The notes under the pieces were generated by a model. The model searched no databases, was not told where the DNA came from, and saw only the letters and a program-made list of their open reading frames with translations. A stretch of DNA of 15,033 nt from JAAYJK01 sp964501655 (GTDB taxonomy: Bacteria; Bacillota; Syntrophomonadia; Syntrophomonadales; Syntrophomonadaceae): assembly GCA_964501655.1 (NCBI GenBank), contig CAZCTN010000050.1, positions 1 to 15,033 on the forward strand, in the 5' to 3' direction. Below are positions 5,424-14,543 of this stretch, piece after piece. Made by a program: the position numbers and the translations under genes. How positions within the stretch are numbered: the first letter of the stretch is position 1; every line of letters begins with the position of its first letter.

Positions 5424-8400
5424 GTGTTTCCAATTAAACAGATTTTAGACAACCGCCGGCGCGGCAATGTTGGTGACTACCTGGTAGAGAACATTGACAA
5501 AAACGCCCGGCTATCAATTGTATCAGCATATTTTACCATTTATGCATACAACGAATTAAAAGCACAACTTAATAAGATTGAGCAGCTGCGCTTTCTTTTT
5601 GGTGAGCCAACCTTTGTCAGAGATGAAAACCTCAAAGAAAACCTGCAGTTTATTATTGAGAAAACTCAGCGGGAAAATGCTGTAGCTGGAAGAGGTATTG
5701 AGATTAAGCTTAAAAACAGCTTGAACCAGCGAAGCATTGCATTGGAATGTGCTGACTGGATTAAGAAAAAGGTTGAAATAAAATCCCTGGTAAAACCGGA
5801 CTTCCTGCATGGGAAGGCCTACATTATGCAAAATCCCAAAGGCAATGATTCTGCTATTGTAGGCAGTTCCAACTTTACAGTAAGCGGCCTGGGATTAAAA
5901 GGCCATTCCAATATGGAATTAAATATTGCAACTAATGAACCTGATAATATAAAAGAACTATTAAGCTGGTTTGATGAAATCTGGAACCATCCTGATATGG
6001 TTGAAGATGTTAAAGCCCAGGTATTAGAGACTATTTCAAATCTGTTCGTTGAGAATACTCCGGAGTTTTTATACTTTGTGACCATATATAATATCTTTAA
6101 ATCCTTTGTCGAAGAAATGGATGAAGATGATATCATCAGCCAGCGGACTGGATTTGCTGAGACTCGTATCTGGAACATGCTTTACAATTTTCAAAAGGAC
6201 GGCGTTATTGGAGCAATAAATAAGCTGGAACATCATAGCGGTTGTATTTTAGCTGATAGCGTTGGACTTGGTAAAACCTTTGAAGCTTTAGCAGTAATAA
6301 AATATTATGAGCTGAAAAATGATCGGGTGCTGGTTCTAGCCCCAAAGAAGCTTCGAGAAAACTGGAGTGTTTATACCAACAATGACCTGCGTAATATTTT
6401 AAGCCAGGATCGTTTCAATTATGACCTGTTAAACCATTCTGACCTTAGCCGGGAAAGTGGCAAATCAGGAGATATCAACCTAGAAACCCTGAACTGGGGT
6501 AATTATGACCTGGTGGTAATCGATGAATCACATAATTTCAGGAACAACCCTCCCGTCAAAGGCCGCCTTACCCGCTACCAGAAGCTAATGCAGCATATTA
6601 TTAAGAACGGAGTAAAAACCAAGGTTTTGATGTTATCAGCTACACCAGTTAATAACCGTATGAATGACCTGAAAAATCAGATTGCATTTATTACTGAAGG
6701 CAATGACCGGGCTTTACATGCACGTACCGGAATAAAAAGTATTGAAATAACACTGAAGGAAGCCCAAAAGCGTTTTAAACGCTGGACCGAACTGCCTGAT
6801 CACCGGCGAAATACTGAAGGCCTTTTGGATGCACTTAATTTTGATTATTTCACCTTATTGAATACTTTAACTATAGCCCGCAGCCGCCAGCATATTCAAA
6901 AGTATTATAAAACTGATGATATAGACGATTTCCCTAAACGCTTAAACCCGATAAGCATAAAGGCAGATATTGATCTCCAGGGCGAATTTCCAGAACTGAA
7001 GGCGGTTAATACAACCATCCGCAAACTTCATCTTTCCCTTTATAAGCCTTTGAGTTATGTTCGACCTGAACGAACCCGGGCATACAGCCGCTTATATGAT
7101 ATAGAACTTCAGGGCTCAGTATTCCGCCAAACTGACCGCGAGTTAAGTCTAACGGGCCTGATCCGTATGAATCTATTTAAACGTTTGGAGAGTTCGGTTA
7201 ATTCTTTTTCATTATCAGTGGAGCGGCTTTTAAACAATGTGAATATGACCCTGGAAATGATTAATAGCACCCAGGATGAATATTATAAAGATGCCGAAAT
7301 TACTGAGATAGACGTGGATGATCCCCAGTATGAAGATCTGCTTTTAGGAAATAAGATTAAGGTACTATTAAATGACTTAGACCTTATACGGCTGCAGCAG
7401 GAATTAAAGGAAGATAAAGAGAAACTGCAATATCTTTTCGATATAGCCAAACGTGTTGATGCTAACCGCGATGCCAAATTAAAGACATTACTCAAACTAA
7501 TTGCCGATAAACAAAAGCACCCGATAAATGCAGGCAATAAGAAAGTTTTGGTTTTTACAGCTTTTGCCGATACCGCCCGCTATATCTATGATAATATTGC
7601 TGATTTTGCATACCAAAAATGCGGATTGTTTTCTGCCCTGGTAACCGGTACTGACACCGGAAAGACCAATTTCAAGGGAATAAAGCGAGAATATAACTCT
7701 ATTCTTACTAACTTTTCTCCCATCTCAAAATCACGTGCCGAAATAATGCCTGGCTTGGTGGATGAAATAGATATTCTGATAGCTACTGACTGCATTTCCG
7801 AAGGCCAGAATCTGCAGGATTGTGACTACCTGGTAAACTATGATATTCACTGGAATCCAGTGCGTATTATCCAGCGCTTTGGCCGTATTGACCGCTTGGG
7901 CTCCAAAAATGAGAAAGTTCAGCTGGTAAACTTCTGGCCCAATGTGGAACTTGATGAATATATAAACCTGGAGGCCCGGGTTTCTAATCGCATGGTGTTG
8001 TTGGATATATCTGCAACCGGTGAAGAAAACCTGATAAAGTTCAGCGAAAAAGACCTGATGAATGATCTGGAATACCGGCGCAAACAGCTTGAACAGTTGC
8101 AAAATCAGATTCTGGACATGGAAGATTTATCTGGTGGTATATCCATTACCGATTTGACCCTGGACGATTTTCGGATGGACTTGATTAGTTATATGAAAGC
8201 CAATCCCAAAAAACTTGAAAAAGCTCCTACCGGCCTTCATGCTCTGGTTCCTATAAAATCCAAACTGCAGGGGGAAGCAGTTCCCGGAGTGTTATTTTGC
8301 CTGAAGCAATCAGCAGGCAGCGACAAGGAACGCCAGGCCAACTCCCTGCACCCCTACTATCTGGTTTACATGGCCGGAGATGGGCAGGTACAATATGCCC

Positions 8401-8681
8401 ATACTCAGCCTAAAAAGATACTCGACATATATAAAGGTCTTTGTGCCGGAGAAGAAACAGTTTACGAAGAACTATGTGCGGAATTCAACCGGGAAACCAG
8501 TGATGGAGCTAATATGGGCAAGTATTCGGGCCTGCTGGAAAATGCGGTAAATAGTATTATTGGCATAAGAGAAGAAAAAGGTTTGGAATCACTATTTTCT
8601 TTAGGTGGAACCCGGATTCTTCGAGAACAGCTAAACGGCCTGGAAGACTTTGAATTAATAAGTATTTTGATTGTAAGGTGA
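5424..8681 (+). CDS. PLD-nuclease / SNF2 (RapA-type) helicase fusion
   Basis: This is a 1085-residue two-part protein. Residues about 25-200 are a phospholipase D-like domain with one HKD-type motif: H129-G-K131 and GSSN at 147-150. The aspartate expected five residues after the lysine is Gln. Residues about 240-860 are an SNF2 helicase: Walker A DSVGLGKT (278-285), DESH (367-370), SATPVNN (405-411), then IATDCISEGQN (786-796) and QRFGRIDRLGS (817-827). The arginine-rich last motif is of the RapA/HepA type. The tail (about 860-1085) is unassigned. These proteins translocate on duplex DNA; the PLD part may cut or bind it. The GTG start overlaps a GAGGTG that looks like the ribosome site, so the true start may be slightly inside. 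First gene of the operon. The domains are confident; the defence role comes from the neighbours. Confidence 0.92.
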   Translation: MFPIKQILDNRRRGNVGDYLVENIDKNARLSIVSAYFTIYAYNELKAQLNKIEQLRFLFGEPTFVRDENLKENLQFIIEKTQRENAVAGRGIEIKLKNSLNQRSIALECADWIKKKVEIKSLVKPDFLHGKAYIMQNPKGNDSAIVGSSNFTVSGLGLKGHSNMELNIATNEPDNIKELLSWFDEIWNHPDMVEDVKAQVLETISNLFVENTPEFLYFVTIYNIFKSFVEEMDEDDIISQRTGFAETRIWNMLYNFQKDGVIGAINKLEHHSGCILADSVGLGKTFEALAVIKYYELKNDRVLVLAPKKLRENWSVYTNNDLRNILSQDRFNYDLLNHSDLSRESGKSGDINLETLNWGNYDLVVIDESHNFRNNPPVKGRLTRYQKLMQHIIKNGVKTKVLMLSATPVNNRMNDLKNQIAFITEGNDRALHARTGIKSIEITLKEAQKRFKRWTELPDHRRNTEGLLDALNFDYFTLLNTLTIARSRQHIQKYYKTDDIDDFPKRLNPISIKADIDLQGEFPELKAVNTTIRKLHLSLYKPLSYVRPERTRAYSRLYDIELQGSVFRQTDRELSLTGLIRMNLFKRLESSVNSFSLSVERLLNNVNMTLEMINSTQDEYYKDAEITEIDVDDPQYEDLLLGNKIKVLLNDLDLIRLQQELKEDKEKLQYLFDIAKRVDANRDAKLKTLLKLIADKQKHPINAGNKKVLVFTAFADTARYIYDNIADFAYQKCGLFSALVTGTDTGKTNFKGIKREYNSILTNFSPISKSRAEIMPGLVDEIDILIATDCISEGQNLQDCDYLVNYDIHWNPVRIIQRFGRIDRLGSKNEKVQLVNFWPNVELDEYINLEARVSNRMVLLDISATGEENLIKFSEKDLMNDLEYRRKQLEQLQNQILDMEDLSGGISITDLTLDDFRMDLISYMKANPKKLEKAPTGLHALVPIKSKLQGEAVPGVLFCLKQSAGSDKERQANSLHPYYLVYMAGDGQVQYAHTQPKKILDIYKGLCAGEETVYEELCAEFNRETSDGANMGKYSGLLENAVNSIIGIREEKGLESLFSLGGTRILREQLNGLEDFELISILIVR

Positions 8682-8685
8682 GAAA

Positions 8686-9447
8686 ATGCAGGACAGGATT
8701 ATTGAAATATTTAAGATCCCTGGAAAAGCGCGGGTTAATAAACGTATTCCAAAAACCCTGTTTTACAAAAACGCCGAACTAAACAAAGCAGAAACCAAAA
8801 CATTTGTAGATGAAATTCAATCCGTGCAGCTTCTGGCCATGCTCAATAGCGACTCAATCAGGGTTGCACCATTTGTAAATGAAGATTTTAACATAAGCGA
8901 TGTGGCCTTAATGATGGTGGAATTAAAAAATCGAGGCAAAGAGGAAAAGGTAGCGAGTATTGTCCATGCATCTATACCTTACCCGTTGCTTATTGTTCTG
9001 GTTCATAGAAATGAGATCCGCTTTAGCACTGCTTTAAAAAGGCTTAATAAGAATGATTCATCCGCGGTGGTGATGGAGGATACAAAATATTCCCCTTGGA
9101 TAGATCTGCTTTTTCCCCTGCCGGTTCAGAAAACCTTTTTGAATAGCCTGGCCCTGGATACACTGCCGTTTGATAATCTCTTCCGGCTATATCTGGCCCT
9201 GGATAATCGTGTCTATCTTACTGAGCTGATAAAACTGATTGATATATACCCTTCACCCGAGGTAAACGTCCGTGAAGTTCAGGAAATGCTGGATCAGATA
9301 GAAGAATTGGAAAAAATCATGAAGAATCTCCAAGCTACAATGAAACGCGAGAAATCCTTTGCCCGTCAAATGGAGCAACATGTGCAAATACAGCAAGTCC
9401 AGCAACAACTGGAAGCTTTAATAACTCAACTAAGAGAGGTGTGTTAG
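8686..9447 (+). CDS. DUF4391 protein with C-terminal coiled coil
   Basis: This 253-residue protein has the DUF4391 signature near the N-terminus (NKRIPKTLFYKNAELNKAE, about 18-36) and a hydrophobic beta segment IPYPLLIVL at 97-105. From about 194 to 251 it is a Glu/Gln-rich coiled coil, suggesting dimerisation or docking to a partner. No catalytic motif is evident. DUF4391 genes are regularly annotated beside type III restriction-modification and large helicase genes, but their biochemical role is not known to me. The gene begins 4 bases after the helicase stop, with AAGGTGAG overlapping that stop, and ends 3 bases before mod, so it is made with them. I infer a structural adaptor between the helicase and the restriction-modification subunits. 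Confidence 0.85.
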   Translation: MQDRIIEIFKIPGKARVNKRIPKTLFYKNAELNKAETKTFVDEIQSVQLLAMLNSDSIRVAPFVNEDFNISDVALMMVELKNRGKEEKVASIVHASIPYPLLIVLVHRNEIRFSTALKRLNKNDSSAVVMEDTKYSPWIDLLFPLPVQKTFLNSLALDTLPFDNLFRLYLALDNRVYLTELIKLIDIYPSPEVNVREVQEMLDQIEELEKIMKNLQATMKREKSFARQMEQHVQIQQVQQQLEALITQLREVC

Positions 9448-9450
9448 TAT

Positions 9451-11307
9451 ATGGAAATACTTGATGGTAAGACTATGGACCTGGTTCAGCAAAACATTGA
9501 TGAACTAAAAAAACTATTCCCGGAAGCAATTACCGAGGGAAAGATTGACTTTGATAGGCTCCGGCTCTTGCTGGGGGATGAAGTGGAAACCGGCAAGGAA
9601 CGTTATGAATTCACCTGGCCGGGAAAGAGTGACTGCATTCGCCTGGCCCAACAACAGTCTACGGGAACGTTGCGACCTGATAAGGAAACAAGCAAGGACT
9701 GGGATACTACACAAAACCTTTACATAGAGGGAGATAACCTGGAGGTTTTGAGGATTTTGCAGAAGTCTTATCATCGGAAGGTGAAGATGATATATATAGA
9801 TCCGCCTTATAATACGGGTGGAGATTTTATATATAAAGATGATTTCAAAGATAATATAAAACACTATAAAGAAATGACAGAACAAAGCTTGATGGCTAAC
9901 CCGTCTACGTCGGGAAGATATCATAGCGATTGGCTTAATATGATGTACCCGCGTCTCAGATTAGCAAAAAATTTGTTGCGAGAGGATGGGATAATTTTTA
10001 TTAGTATTAATGATAATGAGGCCGACAATCTGAAAAAGATTTGTAATGAAATTTTTGGAGAGGAAAATTTTAAAGGGCAAATTACAAGAGCTACGGGTAC
10101 TCCTACTGGTCAAGGTACTGACCGTTTAGTAAATGAGTTGGATTATATCTTAGTGTATAGTAAATCAAATTTGGGTATATTTAGTGGACTTCCTTTTAGT
10201 CAGGAAGATGAAAAAATATATAATGAAATTGATAAAAAGGGAAGATATTTAACTCGGCCATTAAGAAAAACTGGTGGCGAAGATAGATTAGAAGATAGAC
10301 CAAGTATGTATTTCGCAATAAAAAATCCAGATGGAAAAGATGTATATCCAGTAGGACCAAGCGGGTATAAAAGTCGTTGGAGATGTTCAGAAAGCCGATA
10401 TCACCAATTAGTAGAAGAAGGATTAATTGAGTGGAAGAAAGCGGTAGACAACGGTAAGGAAAAGTGGAAACCATACCAAAAGTTTTATCTCGATGGTAGA
10501 TTAAAACAACCATCAAATCTTTGGACCAAAATTGAAGGAAATAAAAAAGCTACAATAGAAGTACGAGATTTACTTAAAGGCAATATCTTTGATTTTCCCA
10601 AACCAGTTGAACTAATAAAACAATGTATAAAAATATCATCCGATGGCGGAATAATCCTCGATTTCTTCTCTGGGTCTTCTACGACTGCTCATGCTGTTAT
10701 GCAGCTTAATAGCGAAGACGCTGCTCAATGTCATTTTATTATGGTTCAACTTCCAGAAACCTGTGGAGAGGATACAGACGCCGCCAAAGCTGGTTACCAA
10801 AATATATGTGAAATTGGCAAAGAACGAATCCGCCGCGCCGGTGAGAAAATAAAAGAAGAAAATAAGGACAAAGAAGAAATCGAAAATCTAGACATTGGCT
10901 TCCGCGTATTCAAACTGGACACCTCAAATCTCAAAGCCTGGGACCCCGAGGTCGAAGAACTTGAAAATACTCTTAAAGGATTTGTTGATTCAATCAAAGA
11001 AGACCGCACCCCTAAGGACATGCTATTTGAAATAATGCTTAAATATGGCATTGACCTTACCATGCCCGTGGATGAAATCGAAATAAGCGGCAAAAAAGCC
11101 TATTCCGTTGGTTTAGGCTACCTGATCGTTTGCCTGGAAGACGGCTTAACCCTTGATGTAATCGAGGCTATTGGAGCGATGAAACAGGCCGGCCAGGAAA
11201 TTGCCCGGGTGGTTTTTCGTGATTCGGGATTTGATGATGACAATGTTAAAACCAATGCTGTGCAGCTGCTGAAGAAATTCGGCATTGAAGACTTCCGGGC
11301 AATATAG
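9451..11307 (+). CDS. mod: Type III DNA adenine methyltransferase, Mod subunit
   Basis: This is a 618-residue beta-class amino-methyltransferase: catalytic motif IV DPPYNTG (117-123) precedes the SAM-binding motif I DFFSGSSTTAHA (404-415), the order found in type III Mod proteins. The N-terminal NLYIEGDNLEVLRIL block (89-103) is also typical. The section between the two motifs (about 200-380) should carry the target-recognition region. Mod methylates one adenine strand of an asymmetric site and gives Res its specificity. GAGAGGTG precedes the ATG, and res follows after 14 bases. The central coding part is unusually AT-rich compared with both ends, which suggests exchange of the recognition region. 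The length is normal for the family and all motifs look intact. The target site cannot be read from sequence. Confidence 0.94.
   Translation: MEILDGKTMDLVQQNIDELKKLFPEAITEGKIDFDRLRLLLGDEVETGKERYEFTWPGKSDCIRLAQQQSTGTLRPDKETSKDWDTTQNLYIEGDNLEVLRILQKSYHRKVKMIYIDPPYNTGGDFIYKDDFKDNIKHYKEMTEQSLMANPSTSGRYHSDWLNMMYPRLRLAKNLLREDGIIFISINDNEADNLKKICNEIFGEENFKGQITRATGTPTGQGTDRLVNELDYILVYSKSNLGIFSGLPFSQEDEKIYNEIDKKGRYLTRPLRKTGGEDRLEDRPSMYFAIKNPDGKDVYPVGPSGYKSRWRCSESRYHQLVEEGLIEWKKAVDNGKEKWKPYQKFYLDGRLKQPSNLWTKIEGNKKATIEVRDLLKGNIFDFPKPVELIKQCIKISSDGGIILDFFSGSSTTAHAVMQLNSEDAAQCHFIMVQLPETCGEDTDAAKAGYQNICEIGKERIRRAGEKIKEENKDKEEIENLDIGFRVFKLDTSNLKAWDPEVEELENTLKGFVDSIKEDRTPKDMLFEIMLKYGIDLTMPVDEIEISGKKAYSVGLGYLIVCLEDGLTLDVIEAIGAMKQAGQEIARVVFRDSGFDDDNVKTNAVQLLKKFGIEDFRAI
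9780..10660. other. AT-rich island inside mod covering the recognition region
   Basis: Hand counts of single 60-base lines give about 27-28% GC at 9841-9900, 10141-10200, 10201-10260 and 10501-10560. The same count gives 52% at 9541-9600 and 55% at 11161-11220, both within mod. The island begins around motif IV and ends near motif I, so both conserved motifs sit at its edges. This is the expected mosaic if a foreign target-recognition segment replaced the original by recombination through conserved flanks. The boundaries are approximate. Confidence 0.7.
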
Positions 11308-11321
11308 TGAGGTGATGAGAA

Positions 11322-14294
11322 ATGAAACTTAAATTTGTATCTGACCAGCAATTCCAGCTGGATGCAATTACCTCTATCACTCATATATTTCAGGGCCAGG
11401 CTGTAAAACAGGCTAATTTCTCGGTTGCGGCCAGTATGGGCGGCAGTGGGGTTCAGGGTGAATTAAGCTACCAGACCGAGCTGGGTTATGCTAATAAGCT
11501 CGATTTACTAGATGATGAATTGCTGGAAAACATCAACCAGATCCAGCTGCGCAATGGCTTGCCCCGGAGCAATCATATACAGGGACGCAATTTTACCGTA
11601 GAGATGGAGACCGGTACTGGTAAAACCTATGTCTATATCCGTACCGTTTACGAACTGAACAAGCTTTATGGCTTTACCAAGTTTATTATCGTGGTACCTT
11701 CAGTAGCAATTCGTGAAGGAGTTAATAAGTCCCTTGAAATCATGGAGGAGCATTTCAAAAGCCTCTATGATGGTACTAACTGTGACTTTTTTATCTATGA
11801 CTCATCCAAACTGGGCCAGTTAAGAACGTTTGCCACTAGTTCCGATATTCAAGTAATGGTTATAAACATAGATGCCTTCCGCAAGAGTTTTGTTGATCCC
11901 AATAAACCGGATAAGGCCAATGTGATTCATCGCGAACATGACCGCATGAATGGCCGCCGGCCTATTGAGTTTATCCAGCAAACCAACCCGATTGTAATCA
12001 TAGATGAGCCTCAGAGTGTGGATAGAACCGATAAGGCCAAGGAAGCTATTGCTTCGTTAAACCCCCTTTGTACTTTGCGCTACTCCGCCACTCATGTGGA
12101 AACCTATAACTTGATGTACCGCCTGGGGCCAGTAGACGCTTATCAGAAGAGACTGGTTAAAGAGATAATAGTGGATAGTATAAAAGAGGCCGGAGATTAT
12201 AACCGTCCCTATATTCGCCTGATATCTGTAAAAAAAGCCCGCGTTTATCAGGCGGTTTTGGAACTGGATATCAAGAACCGTTCCGGGGTTGTGCAGAGAA
12301 AACAAAAGACCATTAAACTAGGCCAGGATCTCTATGATATATCCGGCGAACGGGAAATCTATTCGGGATATATTATTAACAACATAGATTGTTACCCCGG
12401 TAATGAATCAGTGGAATTCATCAATGGAACCTCTTTGGCATTAGGCAAGGAAATGGGCAATATTGATGAGGATGATATCAAACGCGGCCAGATCAGTGCT
12501 ACTATTAAACATCACCTGGACCGGGAATTGCGCTTGGCCCCCAAAGGGATAAAAGTCCTCTCCCTCTTTTTTATTGACCGGGTGGATAACTACCGCCAAT
12601 ATGACAGTGATGGAAACCCTCAAAAAGGCAAATACGCCATAATGTTTGAGGAAGAGTATGCCAAGCTGATAAAGCTGCCCATGTACCGAACCCTTTTTAA
12701 GGATCATAACTATATGCTTAATGATGATCCGGCTATGGTCCATGACGGCTATTTTTCAGCTGACAAAAAAGGCCGCATCAAAGACACGCGCGGAGATACT
12801 GAAGCCGATCATAATACCTATAACCTGATCATGAAAGAAAAAGAAATGCTCCTAAGTTTCCAAACTCCGCTGCGCTTCGTGTTTTCCCACTCTGCCCTGA
12901 AAGAAGGCTGGGACAATCCTAATGTCTTTCAAATTTGCACCTTGATCGTGTCGCGGGAAACCCTAACCCGCCGCCAGAAAATTGGCCGTGGGCTGCGCCT
13001 CTGTGTCAACCAGGAGGGTGACAGGATTTTTGACCCGCAGATAAATACCCTGTCGGTTATGGCCAATGAATCATTTGCTGAATTTGCCGAGAATCTGCAA
13101 ACCGAAATAGAAACTGAAACCGGCATTAAATTCGGTATCATCGAAAAGCATGCTTTTGCAACCATTGACTTTGTTGATCAAGATGGCCAGGTGGAGAACC
13201 TTGGATTTGAGGCCTCTGAAAAGCTTTGGGATTTTCTCTTTGCCGAGGAACTTATTCATAAGAACGGCAAGATCAAGCCGGAATTAAAACAAAAAATTGC
13301 AGATGATACCCTACAGGTACCACCGGAGTTTAAACACGTTGAAAAAGAAATTAAACAGGTTATACAGAAGTCCCTGAATAAACTGCCTATTCGCAATCAT
13401 AGTGATGAGGTAGTGGCAAAAATAAACAAAAGAGTCTACCTGGGGCCAGAATTTGAAGCCCTCTGGGATCGCATCAAATATCGCACAACCTATTCCATTG
13501 CTATGGATATTGAAAAATTGGTTGATAATTGTGTAACTGCTATCAAAAAAATGGCCGCCATACCAAGAGTACGCCTGATTCAAGAGAGCGCCAAAATTGA
13601 TATTAAGCAGTCGGGTGTATCCAGTGAATTAGTAGGCGTTAAAATCCTTGATCAAATCGATATCAAACACTCCCTGCCTGATATCCTGCGCTATCTGCAG
13701 GATGAAACCAGACTTACCAGGAAAACCATTGTTAATATACTAATTGAATCTGGCCGGCTGGAGGATTTTAAAAACAATCCACAAAAGTTCATGGAAGTCA
13801 CCTCTGATATCATCAAGCAGAACATGAAACTGATGATTGCTGACGGTATAAAATACGAACGAATCGGCAACCTGGAGTTTTTCCGGCAGGAATTATTTGA
13901 AATGAACGAACTAAAGGGTTACTTAGAAGCAAATGCCGTTGAAGCAACTAAGTCAGTTTATGATTACCTAATCCTGGATTCAGAAATAGAAAAGGAATTC
14001 GCCCGTATGCTGGAACGTGATGACGATGTAAAAATATATACCAAGTTGCCTCCCAAATTCCTTATAGAAACCCCAATAGGCAACTATAACCCGGATTGGG
14101 CAGTGCTCATTGATAAAGATGGCACAGAAAAACTCTATTTTGTTATTGAAACAAAAGGCAGCACTGATGCCGGCCAGCTCCGCTTGTTCGAAAATTATAA
14201 GATAGAGTGCGGCCGAAAACACTTTGCAGCACTGGAAACTGGTGTTAGTTATGAAGTAGAAAAGGATTATTTAGAATGGAAAATTAGGGTTTAG
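11322..14294 (+). CDS. res: Type III restriction enzyme, Res subunit
   Basis: This 990-residue SF2 helicase-nuclease has Walker A METGTGKT (95-102), a DEPQS Walker B (228-232), YSATH (254-258), the KEGWDNPNVFQICTL block (about 527-541) and RRQKIGRGLRL (550-560), all typical of type III Res. Near the C-terminus is an intact PD-(D/E)xK site: P924-D925 in NPDWAVLID and E943-T-K945 in VIETKGS. Res binds Mod, hydrolyses ATP after recognising unmethylated sites and cuts DNA. GAGGTGATG lies just before the ATG, 14 bases after mod. The length is normal and there is no frameshift, so the enzyme looks active. With the PLD-SNF2 and DUF4391 genes upstream, this is an expanded type III-like locus rather than a plain mod-res pair. 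Confidence 0.94.
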   Translation: MKLKFVSDQQFQLDAITSITHIFQGQAVKQANFSVAASMGGSGVQGELSYQTELGYANKLDLLDDELLENINQIQLRNGLPRSNHIQGRNFTVEMETGTGKTYVYIRTVYELNKLYGFTKFIIVVPSVAIREGVNKSLEIMEEHFKSLYDGTNCDFFIYDSSKLGQLRTFATSSDIQVMVINIDAFRKSFVDPNKPDKANVIHREHDRMNGRRPIEFIQQTNPIVIIDEPQSVDRTDKAKEAIASLNPLCTLRYSATHVETYNLMYRLGPVDAYQKRLVKEIIVDSIKEAGDYNRPYIRLISVKKARVYQAVLELDIKNRSGVVQRKQKTIKLGQDLYDISGEREIYSGYIINNIDCYPGNESVEFINGTSLALGKEMGNIDEDDIKRGQISATIKHHLDRELRLAPKGIKVLSLFFIDRVDNYRQYDSDGNPQKGKYAIMFEEEYAKLIKLPMYRTLFKDHNYMLNDDPAMVHDGYFSADKKGRIKDTRGDTEADHNTYNLIMKEKEMLLSFQTPLRFVFSHSALKEGWDNPNVFQICTLIVSRETLTRRQKIGRGLRLCVNQEGDRIFDPQINTLSVMANESFAEFAENLQTEIETETGIKFGIIEKHAFATIDFVDQDGQVENLGFEASEKLWDFLFAEELIHKNGKIKPELKQKIADDTLQVPPEFKHVEKEIKQVIQKSLNKLPIRNHSDEVVAKINKRVYLGPEFEALWDRIKYRTTYSIAMDIEKLVDNCVTAIKKMAAIPRVRLIQESAKIDIKQSGVSSELVGVKILDQIDIKHSLPDILRYLQDETRLTRKTIVNILIESGRLEDFKNNPQKFMEVTSDIIKQNMKLMIADGIKYERIGNLEFFRQELFEMNELKGYLEANAVEATKSVYDYLILDSEIEKEFARMLERDDDVKIYTKLPPKFLIETPIGNYNPDWAVLIDKDGTEKLYFVIETKGSTDAGQLRLFENYKIECGRKHFAALETGVSYEVEKDYLEWKIRV

Positions 14295-14307
14295 GGGTAA
14301 AGGATAA

Positions 14308-14406
14308 ATGCAATTACCACAACAGAATATCCAACTATATTGGCTGGTTAACTATTTATGTGGATTCAAAAATGGAAAAATAAGCATATGGAACAGAGCA
14401 AAATAA
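14308..14406 (+). CDS. Possible 32-residue peptide after res
   Basis: The ATG follows GGGGTAAAGG by 4 bases and begins 14 bases after the res stop, so it would be translated from the operon message. The peptide (MQLPQQNIQLYWLVNYL...) has an aromatic, hydrophobic middle and a basic end. I recognise no family. It may be a genuine small protein, the truncated head of a lost gene, or chance. Confidence 0.25.
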   Translation: MQLPQQNIQLYWLVNYLCGFKNGKISIWNRAK

Positions 14407-14474
14407 TCAAACGCCCCGGCTATTTGTACCTGGTTCACCCAGCCGGACTCATAGACCCTAGCTCGGAAATATAA
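14358..14474 (+). CDS. Possible 38-residue ORF, overlapping the previous one
   Basis: It runs from ATG 14358 to TAA and contains IIKRPGYLYLVHPAG. There is no clear ribosome site before either Met (14358 or 14388). It is in the same frame as the next small ORF, separated by a single TAA and three codons, so the two may be pieces of one decayed gene. Confidence 0.15.
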   Translation: MWIQKWKNKHMEQSKIIKRPGYLYLVHPAGLIDPSSEI

Positions 14475-14483
14475 AGGAGAACT

Positions 14484-14543
14484 ATGGATTATCAGCACCG
14501 GATGGGTAGAGAATATTTGGTGATGTATGTTGATAATATATAA
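14484..14543 (+). CDS. Possible 19-residue ORF with a strong ribosome site
   Basis: AAAGGAGA lies 4-5 bases before ATG 14484, a much better ribosome site than those of the neighbouring small frames. The peptide (MDYQHRMGREYLVMYVDNI) matches nothing I know. It ends 19 bases before the terminator stem. It may be a remnant or a small regulatory peptide. Confidence 0.2.
   Translation: MDYQHRMGREYLVMYVDNI

Noticed and set aside
5424..14294. DISARM or BREX assignment for the operon
   Set aside because: No DUF1998 protein or DISARM-type DrmA helicase, and no BrxL, PglZ or BrxC-type protein is present; Mod and Res are clear type III subunits.
14358..14543. Toxin-antitoxin pair after res
   Set aside because: The frames are only 38 and 19 residues, match no toxin or antitoxin I know and are split by a stop codon.
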